From assembly GCF_000710615.1 (NCBI RefSeq), contig NZ_JDTH01000006.1, positions 62,001 through 126,000 on the forward strand: a stretch of 64,000 nucleotides of DNA, in the 5' to 3' direction. Shown here in pieces: positions 43,284-51,165 of the stretch; position 1 is the stretch's first letter, and each line of letters starts with the position of its first letter. This DNA is from Haladaptatus cibarius D43 (lineage in GTDB: Archaea > Halobacteriota > Halobacteria > Halobacteriales > Haladaptataceae). The notes under the pieces were generated by a model. The model saw nothing but the letters and a program-made list of their open reading frames with translations. It made no database searches and had not been told where the DNA came from. A program made the translations under genes and the position numbers.

Positions 43284-43913
43284 ATGTCAAGCACAGGTGC
43301 CACGACTAGTACGAGTCGTATCGAACGGTTTCGTGAAAACGTTTCGGAGGATTTCACGACGACAACGTGGGTGCTCATTCCATTGGGTATCGGCATCAAC
43401 GCAATCGGCGGATTCATCGCAAGTACGCTGAAGCTCCCGCTGTTTTTGGACAACATCGGGACGATGCTCATCGGCATCCTCGCCGGACCGTGGGCGGCTG
43501 CGCTGACCGGTGCCCTCGCGAATCTCATTCAAGCGATGCTCGGAAACCCGGTTCAACTTGCGTTCATGCCGGTTCCGGTCGCTATCGGCCTTGTTACGGG
43601 ATTTCTAGCTCGCAGAGGGTGGTTCGACAGCGTGAAGAAGACGATTGTTCCGGCCATCGTCCTCACCGTCGTGGCCACCATCATCGCGACGCCCATCGTC
43701 GTCCTCGTGTTCGGCGGCGTCACCAGTTCAGGAACGAGTTTGGTCACTGCGACACTCGTTGCGACGGGTCGAAGCCTCGTCGAAAGCGCGGCCACCGCAC
43801 AGTTCGCCGTCGAGTTCGTGGACAAAGGTGGGTCGGCCTTCATCGCCTACTTCATCGGAAAGTCGGTTCCGTCCCGATACCTCCCGCCACAGGGGCAAGA
43901 TATATATTCGTAG
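43284..43913 (+). CDS. ECF importer S component (substrate-binding membrane subunit)
   Basis: 209 aa, about six helices. After a short polar N-terminus, LIPLGIGINAIGGFIAS and the loop LPLFLDNIGTMLIGILAGPWAAALTG are characteristic of S components of energy-coupling-factor importers. The end FIAYFIGKSVPSRYLPP is cytosolic. It determines specificity. Its place between two nucleoside hydrolases and beside the sugar-oxidation genes implies a nucleoside or ribose substrate, but no signature for a known vitamin S family is recognised. Confidence 0.8.
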   Translation: MSSTGATTSTSRIERFRENVSEDFTTTTWVLIPLGIGINAIGGFIASTLKLPLFLDNIGTMLIGILAGPWAAALTGALANLIQAMLGNPVQLAFMPVPVAIGLVTGFLARRGWFDSVKKTIVPAIVLTVVATIIATPIVVLVFGGVTSSGTSLVTATLVATGRSLVESAATAQFAVEFVDKGGSAFIAYFIGKSVPSRYLPPQGQDIYS

Positions 43914-44003
43914 TTGGTTCAAGAAAAGGTATGCAACGGAGTTGTGTGGGTTACAATCACCTCTGTCATATGAGGTACATATCAATGCACAAGGAATACA
44001 TCA

Positions 44004-44783
44004 ATGCCTGATTCGGATACCTCGATATACCAACCCGGCGAGAGCATACTGCACAGAATGAATCCGGTGACGGAAATCGTGCTTGCAACCTGTCTCTCGT
44101 TGGTGGTGTTCATCGTCGGCGACTACCGAATCCCGCTCGCGCTGGCGCTCGTTTTGATCGGGTTCGTGTTCGTCGCACGAGTGCACGGCCTCCTCCTCAA
44201 ACTGTACGGAGCAGTTGCCGTGCCGTTCGCGTTCTTCTTGCTCCTCATTCAGGGCATTCTGCTCAGGCCAGCAGACCCGACGGCGTTGTACACGTTCGGT
44301 TCGATAACCGTTTGGGAGTCGGGCTTCGAGCAGGCACGACTGATATTCCTGCGAATCAGCGTCCTCATACTGGCGTTCCTGTTGTTCGCCACGACGGCAC
44401 AGCCACAACGGATGCGTATCGCTCTCATGGAGAAGGGGGTGCCGAGCAAACTCGCATACGTGTTCATCGCATCGCTCCAGATAATCCCGGAAATTCGAGA
44501 TAGAGCAGGGGCCATCTCGGAAGCACAGCAGGCACGTGGACTCGACACCACGGCGGACGTTCGGACGCGCCTTTCGTCCATCGTCGCGCTGTTGGCCCCC
44601 CTGCTCATCAGTACGCTCATCGTCGCAAACACGCGAGCGTTGGCGCTCAACGCCCGCGGATTCCAATCTGAAGGACCACGGACGTACCTGTACGAGGTTT
44701 CCGACCCGACGGGCGAGCGCGTTCTGCGATACCTCGGTGGCGTTGCAGTTATCGCGGCAATCGGATGGAGGATTCTCATATGA
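44004..44783 (+). CDS. ECF importer T component (EcfT)
   Basis: 259 aa, about six to eight helices. The family signature is in FIASLQIIPEIRDRAGAISEAQQARGLDTT near residues 150-182, containing an A-x-x-A-R-G coupling helix, and a second coupling helix ends NARGFQSEGPRTYLYE. It links the S component to the ATPase. The gene ends with an ATGA overlap onto the ATPase gene. Confidence 0.85.
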   Translation: MPDSDTSIYQPGESILHRMNPVTEIVLATCLSLVVFIVGDYRIPLALALVLIGFVFVARVHGLLLKLYGAVAVPFAFFLLLIQGILLRPADPTALYTFGSITVWESGFEQARLIFLRISVLILAFLLFATTAQPQRMRIALMEKGVPSKLAYVFIASLQIIPEIRDRAGAISEAQQARGLDTTADVRTRLSSIVALLAPLLISTLIVANTRALALNARGFQSEGPRTYLYEVSDPTGERVLRYLGGVAVIAAIGWRILI

Positions 44784-46519
44784 GTTTGATAGAACTACAC
44801 GACGTAACGTTTCAGTACGGCACCCAACCTGACGACGAATACGCCGTCAACGACATCGATTTCAGTATCGAAGAGGGCCAGTTCGTCGGAATCACGGGAC
44901 AGAGTGAGGCAGGGAAGGCGACCCTCTGTCGGCTCATCTCCGGGCAGATTCCCCACTTCTACCACGGTGACCTCTCGGGAACGATCACCGTCGAAGGGGC
45001 TTCGACGGTCGAATCGACCGTCGGCGACCTTTCGAAGAAAATCGGATTCGTCTTCGAAAACCCCTACGACCAGCTTACGGGAGCGACCTCGACCGTCCTC
45101 GAAGAGGTCGCGTTCGGACTCGAAAGCCACGGTCTTACACGCGACGAAATGCGCGACCGGGCACGTGACAGCCTCGCCGCAATCGGGGTCGAAGACCTCG
45201 CTGACCGGAACCCGATGCAACTCTCCGGTGGGCAGTGCCAGCGCGTCGCCATCGCATCCGTCATCGCAATGCAACCTGACGTGATGGTTCTCCGGCAACC
45301 CACGGCACAGCTCGACCCGGAGGGAACCGAAGAGGTGTTCGACGTTGTCGGGTCGATGAACGAGGACGGATACACCATCGTGATGGTCAGCCAAGAGATA
45401 GAGCGATTGGTTCCCCACCTCGACCGACTCGTCGTGATGGACGACGGTACAATCCGGTTCGACGGACGGCCGGACAACGTTCTCGTCCGGGCAATCGAGG
45501 AGGGGCTTCCAATCCCCGTTCCCGACCCTGTCGAAATCGGACACCGACTCCGTGACGCCGGAACCGTCTCGGCCGACGAACCGATTCCGGTGACGGAGTC
45601 CGGTTGTCTGTCGGAACTCCGCCGTGTCGGCAACGGTCGGCTTCTCGGAAGCAAAACGGACGGCGGGCACAGCGCTTCGCCGCGCGACGAACCTCTCGAC
45701 GAGACGGCCGACATCGTCCTCGATGAATTGCATCATCAGTACCCAAGCGGTGTCAAGGCGCTTCGCGGCGTCTCCTTCTCGCTCGATGACGGCTGTGTCT
45801 GTCTCATCGGTCAAAACGGTGCGGGAAAATCCACGTTGGTAAAGCACCTGAACGCGCTCCTCGAACCGACCGAGGGAGTTGCGTACATCCGTGGTGCGAA
45901 CACGAGCGAACACACCACGGCCGAACTCGCCCACGAGGTTGGCCTGAGCTTTCAGAATCCGGACGACCAACTCTTCCACAGCACCGTCGAAGAGGAGATA
46001 CAGTATGGCCCACGAAACCTCGACTTTGACGACGAAAAAGTGACGGAAACGACCGAACAGGCGCTACAATTGCTCGGATTAGACGAACGGCGGAACGAGA
46101 ATCCGTACGACTTCGGCGAACCGTGGCGCAAGCGAGTCGCAGTGGCGTCCATCGTTGCGATGGACACGCCGATAGTCGTCCTCGACGAACCGACGAGCGG
46201 ACAGGACGCGCCGGGATACGAACGGCTTGGACACGCCGTCGATACCCTCGCCGACCAGGGAAAACTCGTCGTCATCATCACGCACGACATGGATTTCGTG
46301 CGCGAGCACGCAGACCGAACTGTTCTCCTCGCAGAAGGACAGGTCATCGCGGACGGCGATACACGCGACGTGTTGGGCGATGCCGAAACGCTCTCTCGCT
46401 CGAACGTCCATCCGCCGACGGTGACGCGACTGAGTCTCGAACTCGGCGTCGGTTCGCTCCTCTCCGTCGAGGAGTTACTGGACGCCATCGGCGTTTCGAC
46501 GGACGGTACATCGCCGTAG
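44780..46519 (+). CDS. Fused double ATPase of the ECF importer, asymmetric active sites
   Basis: 579 aa from ATG 44780. NBD1 (about residues 1-240) has GQSEAGKAT (Lys46 but Ala47), the intact signature LSGGQ (148-152), yet its Walker B reads VMVLRQPT with Arg172 and Gln173 in place of Asp and Glu, and its switch His is Gln205. NBD2 (about 315-545) has an intact GQNGAGKST (Lys350), VVLDEPT (Asp469, Glu470) and a switch His (THDMDF), but its signature is FGEPW (445-449) instead of LSGGQ. In the head-to-tail dimer only the NBD2 Walker site facing the NBD1 signature would hydrolyse ATP. It completes the ECF importer. Confidence 0.9.
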   Translation: MSLIELHDVTFQYGTQPDDEYAVNDIDFSIEEGQFVGITGQSEAGKATLCRLISGQIPHFYHGDLSGTITVEGASTVESTVGDLSKKIGFVFENPYDQLTGATSTVLEEVAFGLESHGLTRDEMRDRARDSLAAIGVEDLADRNPMQLSGGQCQRVAIASVIAMQPDVMVLRQPTAQLDPEGTEEVFDVVGSMNEDGYTIVMVSQEIERLVPHLDRLVVMDDGTIRFDGRPDNVLVRAIEEGLPIPVPDPVEIGHRLRDAGTVSADEPIPVTESGCLSELRRVGNGRLLGSKTDGGHSASPRDEPLDETADIVLDELHHQYPSGVKALRGVSFSLDDGCVCLIGQNGAGKSTLVKHLNALLEPTEGVAYIRGANTSEHTTAELAHEVGLSFQNPDDQLFHSTVEEEIQYGPRNLDFDDEKVTETTEQALQLLGLDERRNENPYDFGEPWRKRVAVASIVAMDTPIVVLDEPTSGQDAPGYERLGHAVDTLADQGKLVVIITHDMDFVREHADRTVLLAEGQVIADGDTRDVLGDAETLSRSNVHPPTVTRLSLELGVGSLLSVEELLDAIGVSTDGTSP

Positions 46520-46589
46520 AATCGACCTCGAAGTACCACTCACGCAAGACGCAACCACACAGCCACACTAACACAATCACACGATACAC

Positions 46590-47528
46590 ATGAATACGAA
46601 ACTACTGCTGGACGTAGACCCCGGAAACGACGACGCTATCGCACTGTTCATCGCACTTGCCGACGACGACGTTGATGTCGTCGGCATCACGACGGTGGCG
46701 GGCAACACGACGGTGGACAACGCGACACGAAACACGCTGTCCCTCCTCGAACTGGTCGATAGAACGGACGTTCCCGTTGCGAAGGGCGCGGGCCGTCCGC
46801 TCGCGGACGAACTGGAGATGGCAGAACACGTCCACGGGCCGGACGGCCTCCCCGAGGTGGTCAGAGAGGGCCTTTCCGAGCCATCGACCGAGACGATAGA
46901 CCAGCACGCCGTCGATTTCATCATCGAACAGGCACACGAACACGGCGAGGACTTGACCATCGCGGCGCTCGGGCCGCAGACCAACCTCGCCTTGGCGCTC
47001 GCAAAGGAACCATCGCTTTCCGAGATGGTCGGCGACATCTATCAGATGGGTGGCGCGCTGAAGACGACGGGGAACGTCACGCCGCAGGCGTCCTTTAACT
47101 TCTACGTCGATGCCGCCGCCGCGGCCCGTGTCGTGCAAGATGCGAATCCGAAAGTCGTCGGCCTCGACGTGACGGAACACGTCTACGTGGACACGGAAGA
47201 TATTCTGGAACTCGCCGAGGAGGCGGCCCCCCTTCCCACGATGGCCGCCATTCTGGAGTTCAGTATCGAGGAAGTTCGCTCGAAGTTCGGGCACGACGGT
47301 GGACTGGCGAGCGATGCGGTCGTTCTGGCCGACATCGTCAACGACGCGCTCGACTTCGAAGACGCCTACGTGGAAATCGACACGACGGGCGGGCCGTCGA
47401 ACGGCGCGACCATCTACGACGAACACGGCGTCTACGAAAACCCACCGAACTGCGAGGTAGCGCTCGGTGTGGATGGAGACGCGTACCAGCGCACGGTTCT
47501 CGAAAGTCTTCGTACATTCGTTGAGTAA
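46590..47528 (+). CDS. Nucleoside hydrolase 2
   Basis: 312 aa. LLLDVDPGNDDAIALF holds the calcium-binding aspartates, and VTPQASFNFYVDAAAAARV the substrate segment, as in nucleoside hydrolase 1. The last segment, GPSNGATIYDEHGVYE, is also shared. The middle part (about residues 186-258) is quite different from the paralogue, so its base or sugar preference may differ. It follows the ECF ATPase gene by 70 bp and closes the cluster. The gene is a natural partner for the importer: imported nucleosides would be cleaved to base and ribose. Confidence 0.88.
   Translation: MNTKLLLDVDPGNDDAIALFIALADDDVDVVGITTVAGNTTVDNATRNTLSLLELVDRTDVPVAKGAGRPLADELEMAEHVHGPDGLPEVVREGLSEPSTETIDQHAVDFIIEQAHEHGEDLTIAALGPQTNLALALAKEPSLSEMVGDIYQMGGALKTTGNVTPQASFNFYVDAAAAARVVQDANPKVVGLDVTEHVYVDTEDILELAEEAAPLPTMAAILEFSIEEVRSKFGHDGGLASDAVVLADIVNDALDFEDAYVEIDTTGGPSNGATIYDEHGVYENPPNCEVALGVDGDAYQRTVLESLRTFVE
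47034..47141 (+). repeat. Block A of the nucleoside hydrolase 2 copy
   Basis: 108 bp partner of 42155-42262, same reading frame, seven mismatches by eye. See the paired entries in nucleoside hydrolase 1. Confidence 0.7.
47364..47438 (+). repeat. Block B of the nucleoside hydrolase 2 copy
   Basis: 75 bp partner of 42485-42559 with three mismatches. Distance from block A is 222 bp in both copies. Confidence 0.7.
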
Positions 47529-47650
47529 CGCGAGTTAACGTCGCTCGCTTTCCGTCTGAATCGTGCTACTGACATAGCTACAGAAAGGATATACTAAATC
47601 GATAAAGTGGAAACTACTTATAATTGTACAATTGCGCAGGTAGCGTATTA

Positions 47651-47881
47651 ATGTTTGGTTGGAGTTCCGGTCGGAACGAAAAACTCGCTCTTCGACTTAG
47701 CGACGCGCGAATCGTCTGCAACTTGTGTGGTCGATCATATCCGGTGACGGCCCTCTCGAAGTTGGCGTCTGTGAGTGCGAACGGTACGTATTGTCGTCGC
47801 ACACAGTATGGAAATTTGTATATAACTGCGCACCCAACAATCGGTAAATGGAATCGACACAGCAGACGCAACCGCAGGTAG
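47651..47881 (+). CDS. Small Cys-motif protein upstream of the SMC-like gene (possible)
   Basis: 76 aa. ATG 47651 lies 29 bp after a TATA-like TTATAATT (47618-47625), which fits a leaderless gene. It contains ARIVCNLCGRSYP with a CxxC and a later Cys, so it could bind zinc with a partner. Its last 34 bp overlap the SMC-like start in a different frame, and the SMC gene's own TATA box lies inside it, which casts some doubt. Codon usage is not decisive. Confidence 0.35.
   Translation: MFGWSSGRNEKLALRLSDARIVCNLCGRSYPVTALSKLASVSANGTYCRRTQYGNLYITAHPTIGKWNRHSRRNRR
47819..47825 (+). promoter_or_regulatory. Putative TATA box of the SMC-like gene
   Basis: TATATAA centred 26 bp before the ATG at 47848, optimal spacing for a leaderless haloarchaeal transcript. 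Confidence 0.6.
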
Positions 47882-49809
47882 AGGTTTCCGCACACAACAT
47901 CGGCGGAATTGACCGGACTGCCGTTACCTTCTCTCCGGGTGTGACTATCCTCACTGGTCGAAACGCGACGAACCGAACGTCGTTCCTCCAAGCCATCATG
48001 GCGGCGCTCGGCAGTGAGCGAGCCTCGGTCAAGGCTGATGCCGACGAAGGATCGGTCGAACTCTCCATCGGTGACGAAACCTACACACGAACGCTCACCC
48101 GGAAAAACGGCACTATTGCAACGAGCGGCGACCCGTATCTCGACGACGCGGAACTCATCGATCTCTTTTCATTCTTGCTCGAATCGAACGAAGCGCGACG
48201 CGCGGTCGCGCGGGGAGACGACCTCCGGAATCTCATCATGCGTCCCGTCGATACCGAAGCGATTCAGACGGAAATCGAGCGACTCACTGCCGAGAAACGT
48301 CGCATCGACGACGAACTGGAGGAGTTGGAGTCGCTCGGTCAAACGCTTCCGACGCTCGAAGAGAAGCAAGCCCGATTGGCGAACGAAATCGAAGCGAAAC
48401 GAGCAACGCTCGAAGCGAAAGAAGCAGAGCTAGAAGCGGCGGATGCTGACCTCGGTGAGACTCGTGCGGAACAAAGCGAACTGGAATCGAAGTTGGAGAC
48501 GCTTCGTGAAACGCGGTCACATCTGGAAGACATTCGGTTCAAAATCGGAACGGAAGAGGACAGTATCGAAGCATTACAGAACGAACTCGCCGAACTCGAA
48601 GACGAGCAAGCCGACCTCTCCGACGTCTCGACCGACACGGTTTCGGAATACGACCAGCGACTGGGAACGCTCCGCGAACGCAAACAACAGCTCAATTCGG
48701 TCGTGAGCGAACTGCAGACGATTATCCAGTTCAACGAGGAGATGCTCGGCGGGACCAATCCAGATATTCGCGCTGCACTCCAGTCGGAAGCCGAAACGGG
48801 CGGCGAGAACGGGTCAGTTACCGACCAACTCGTCGCCGAAACGGAGACCGTCGTCTGCTGGACGTGTGGAACGGACGTCGAAAAGCAGACAATCGAATCG
48901 ACGATCGACCAACTTCGAACGTTTCGTCAAGAAACGCTCGACGAACGCAGTGATCTGAGCGCCGAGATTGACGACCTCGAAGCGGAGAAAGCAGAACTCG
49001 AAACGAAACGACAGAAACGGGATAGCATCGAACAGCGTAGAAAACAACTCGAAACCGAACTCGACGACCGGAACGCCCGACTCGACGACCTCCGCGACGA
49101 ACGCGCCAGCGTAACCGGCGACATCGAAGCGCTCGAAGAGACGGTCGAGGAACTCGAACAGGAAGATTACAGCCAGCTACTCGACTTGCATCGTGAGGCG
49201 AATCAACTCGAATTCGAACTGGAGCGGCTCGAAACTGACCTCGAAGACGTGGAATCAGAACGTTCGAATATCGAAGATAAACTGTCCGAAAAGGAAAAAC
49301 TGGAAGACCGACGAGCCGAGATTCGAGACGAATTGGCAGACCTCCGGACGAGAATCGAGCAGATCGAAGCCGACGCCGTAGAGGAGTTCAACGAACATAT
49401 GGCGCGCATGCTCGACCTGCTCGACTACGAAAACCTCGAACGGATTTGGATAGAACGCACGGAGCGAACTGTTCGTGAGGGTCGGCGGAAAGTTACCAAA
49501 AGCGTGTTCGAACTGCATATCGTCCGGAGTACGGAGTCCGGTGCAACCTACGAGGATACGATAGACCATCTCAGCGAGAGCGAACGGGAAGTCACCGGCC
49601 TCGTGTTTGCGCTTGCGGGGTATCTCGTTCACGAAGTGTACGACCACGTTCCGTTCATCCTTCTCGACTCGCTCGAAGCAATCGACTCGAACCGTATTGC
49701 GAGACTCGTGAACTATTTCAGCGACTATGCGGGGTATCTCGTGGCTGCACTGCTACCGGAGGACGCCGCCGCGCTCGACGACGAGTACGAGCGCGTCGCC
49801 GAAATCTAA
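47848..49809 (+). CDS. Archaea-specific SMC/Rad50-like coiled-coil protein
   Basis: 653 aa. A nucleotide-binding head begins with VSAHNIGGIDRTAVTFSPG. The Walker A position reads GRNATNRTS (37-45), in which the usual second Gly and Lys are Asn and Arg. Long heptad-rich coiled coils (about 130-320 and 345-520) flank a zinc-hook-like CWTC (Cys337, Cys340) similar to Rad50. The C-terminal head has LSESEREVTGLVFAL in the signature position and FILLDSLEAID in the Walker B position, with Ser where Glu is normal. I recognise it as the haloarchaeal SMC-related group; some relatives affect cell shape. ATP hydrolysis is uncertain. Confidence 0.8.
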   Translation: MESTQQTQPQVEVSAHNIGGIDRTAVTFSPGVTILTGRNATNRTSFLQAIMAALGSERASVKADADEGSVELSIGDETYTRTLTRKNGTIATSGDPYLDDAELIDLFSFLLESNEARRAVARGDDLRNLIMRPVDTEAIQTEIERLTAEKRRIDDELEELESLGQTLPTLEEKQARLANEIEAKRATLEAKEAELEAADADLGETRAEQSELESKLETLRETRSHLEDIRFKIGTEEDSIEALQNELAELEDEQADLSDVSTDTVSEYDQRLGTLRERKQQLNSVVSELQTIIQFNEEMLGGTNPDIRAALQSEAETGGENGSVTDQLVAETETVVCWTCGTDVEKQTIESTIDQLRTFRQETLDERSDLSAEIDDLEAEKAELETKRQKRDSIEQRRKQLETELDDRNARLDDLRDERASVTGDIEALEETVEELEQEDYSQLLDLHREANQLEFELERLETDLEDVESERSNIEDKLSEKEKLEDRRAEIRDELADLRTRIEQIEADAVEEFNEHMARMLDLLDYENLERIWIERTERTVREGRRKVTKSVFELHIVRSTESGATYEDTIDHLSESEREVTGLVFALAGYLVHEVYDHVPFILLDSLEAIDSNRIARLVNYFSDYAGYLVAALLPEDAAALDDEYERVAEI

Positions 49810-49896
49810 GCAGATCGTTCCAACTGTCCTCTTTTTAGACAGGAGTTCTACAGCGAACGGATTGACTTATGTCACAGCCGTCGGTGACTTCTACAC

Positions 49897-50541
49897 ATGG
49901 TTTCTGGTGTCCACGCACAACTTGAGGTACGCGGTGCGGAGGGCTGTCCCGCGTCCTTGGTGAGCGAGGAGTGTACGGTTGAATCCGTGACGATCAGCCA
50001 GCACAGCACGCCGGAAACGACGGCTGTCGTCGGAGAAGTGACGGTAGACCATGCGGACGACGAACGGACGGAACTACAACACGTGGACGAAGTGTTCGCC
50101 GACGATTCGAAATCGGTGTATCGGTACAGTCACTCGAACGGCGACTGTCCGTGTTCACGCGTTCCAAAACACGGGTGTCCCATCCGTGAGCTTCGTGTCG
50201 ATTCTGGACGACTCGTGTTCTCGTTTATCGCACCGAATCTCGAAACGCTTCGGGAGGTCGTTTCGGATTTGCAGGGGCGTTGTGCTGGCGTCACGGTTCG
50301 CCGTCTCACGCAATCCGAGTCCCTCGACGATACGCAGTCGTTACTGTTCGTAGACCGGACTGCGTTCACGGAGCGACAGTACGACGTCCTCCGAACCGCC
50401 CATCGGATGGGATATTTCGAATCACCGAAAGAATCGAACTCCGAAGCGGTTGCCGACGCGTTGGGAATCTCGGTGGCGACGTTCGTCGAACATCTCTCGG
50501 TCGCCCAGACGAAACTGCTGGAACAACTATTGACGGATTGA
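49897..50541 (+). CDS. HTH-10 (Bat-type) transcriptional regulator
   Basis: 214 aa. The N-terminal sensory part (about 1-150) contains a Cys-rich stretch CPCSRVPKHGCP that could bind a metal or sense redox state. The C-terminal HTH-10 domain reads FTERQYDVLRTAHRMGYFESP with ADALGISVATFVEHLSVAQ, the bacterio-opsin-activator class. Position next to a truncated hemoglobin and metal transporter genes, with four cysteines in the sensory part, suggests control of metal or redox response. Confidence 0.85.
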   Translation: MVSGVHAQLEVRGAEGCPASLVSEECTVESVTISQHSTPETTAVVGEVTVDHADDERTELQHVDEVFADDSKSVYRYSHSNGDCPCSRVPKHGCPIRELRVDSGRLVFSFIAPNLETLREVVSDLQGRCAGVTVRRLTQSESLDDTQSLLFVDRTAFTERQYDVLRTAHRMGYFESPKESNSEAVADALGISVATFVEHLSVAQTKLLEQLLTD

Positions 50542-50695
50542 GTCGTCCTCTTCGCCCCTCGAAAAATCGTGTTTCGGACTGTGTCCACGTACCGTGCGAT
50601 ATGCCGATTGATAACTCATGACGTGGGATTAAATAAACCCAAATGTACTAGCACCAGTTCGTATCTCGCCGCGACGACGACAGTGAAACGACGCA

Positions 50696-51055
50696 ATGAC
50701 ACGAACGATTTATCGAGAAATCGGCGGCCGGGACGCGGTCGAAACAGTCGTCACCGATTTTTACGACCGAGTGTTGGCGGACGACCAGCTTGCATCGTAC
50801 TTCGACGGAATGGACATGAACGAACTGTACGCCCATCAAGTTCAGTTCATCAGTGCCGTCACTGACGGCCCGGCCGACTATACGGGCGACAACATGCGCG
50901 AAGCACACGCGCATCTCGATATTGACGAAGATGATTTCGACACCGTCGGCCAGTATCTCGAAACAGCACTTCGGGAGAACGGCGTCGAAGACGACAATGT
51001 AGAAGCGATTATGGCCGAAGTCGTTTCCCTCAAAGAACCGATTCTCGGTCGATAG
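50696..51055 (+). CDS. Group I truncated hemoglobin
   Basis: 119 aa, the normal size. YREIGGRDAVETVVTDFYDRVLAD is the N-terminal signature, the distal-side residue is in YAHQVQF, and the proximal haem ligand is His71 in NMREAHAHL, equivalent to His70 of cyanobacterial GlbN. It would bind O2 or NO and could detoxify NO. The gene stands between two Bat-type regulators and membrane and metal genes. Confidence 0.9.
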   Translation: MTRTIYREIGGRDAVETVVTDFYDRVLADDQLASYFDGMDMNELYAHQVQFISAVTDGPADYTGDNMREAHAHLDIDEDDFDTVGQYLETALRENGVEDDNVEAIMAEVVSLKEPILGR

Positions 51056-51165
51056 TGGCCACTGTACCGACGACTAAAATCTCGAAGCCATAACACCGTT
51101 TCTCACTCACCGATGTTGTGACCCAATCAGTCAGGTAAAAGTAGCTCGCTCGCTAAAATCCACTA

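Noticed and set aside
44795-45979. 394-codon minus-strand ORF opposite the ECF ATPase
   Set aside because: Antisense shadow; plus strand has clear Walker and signature motifs.
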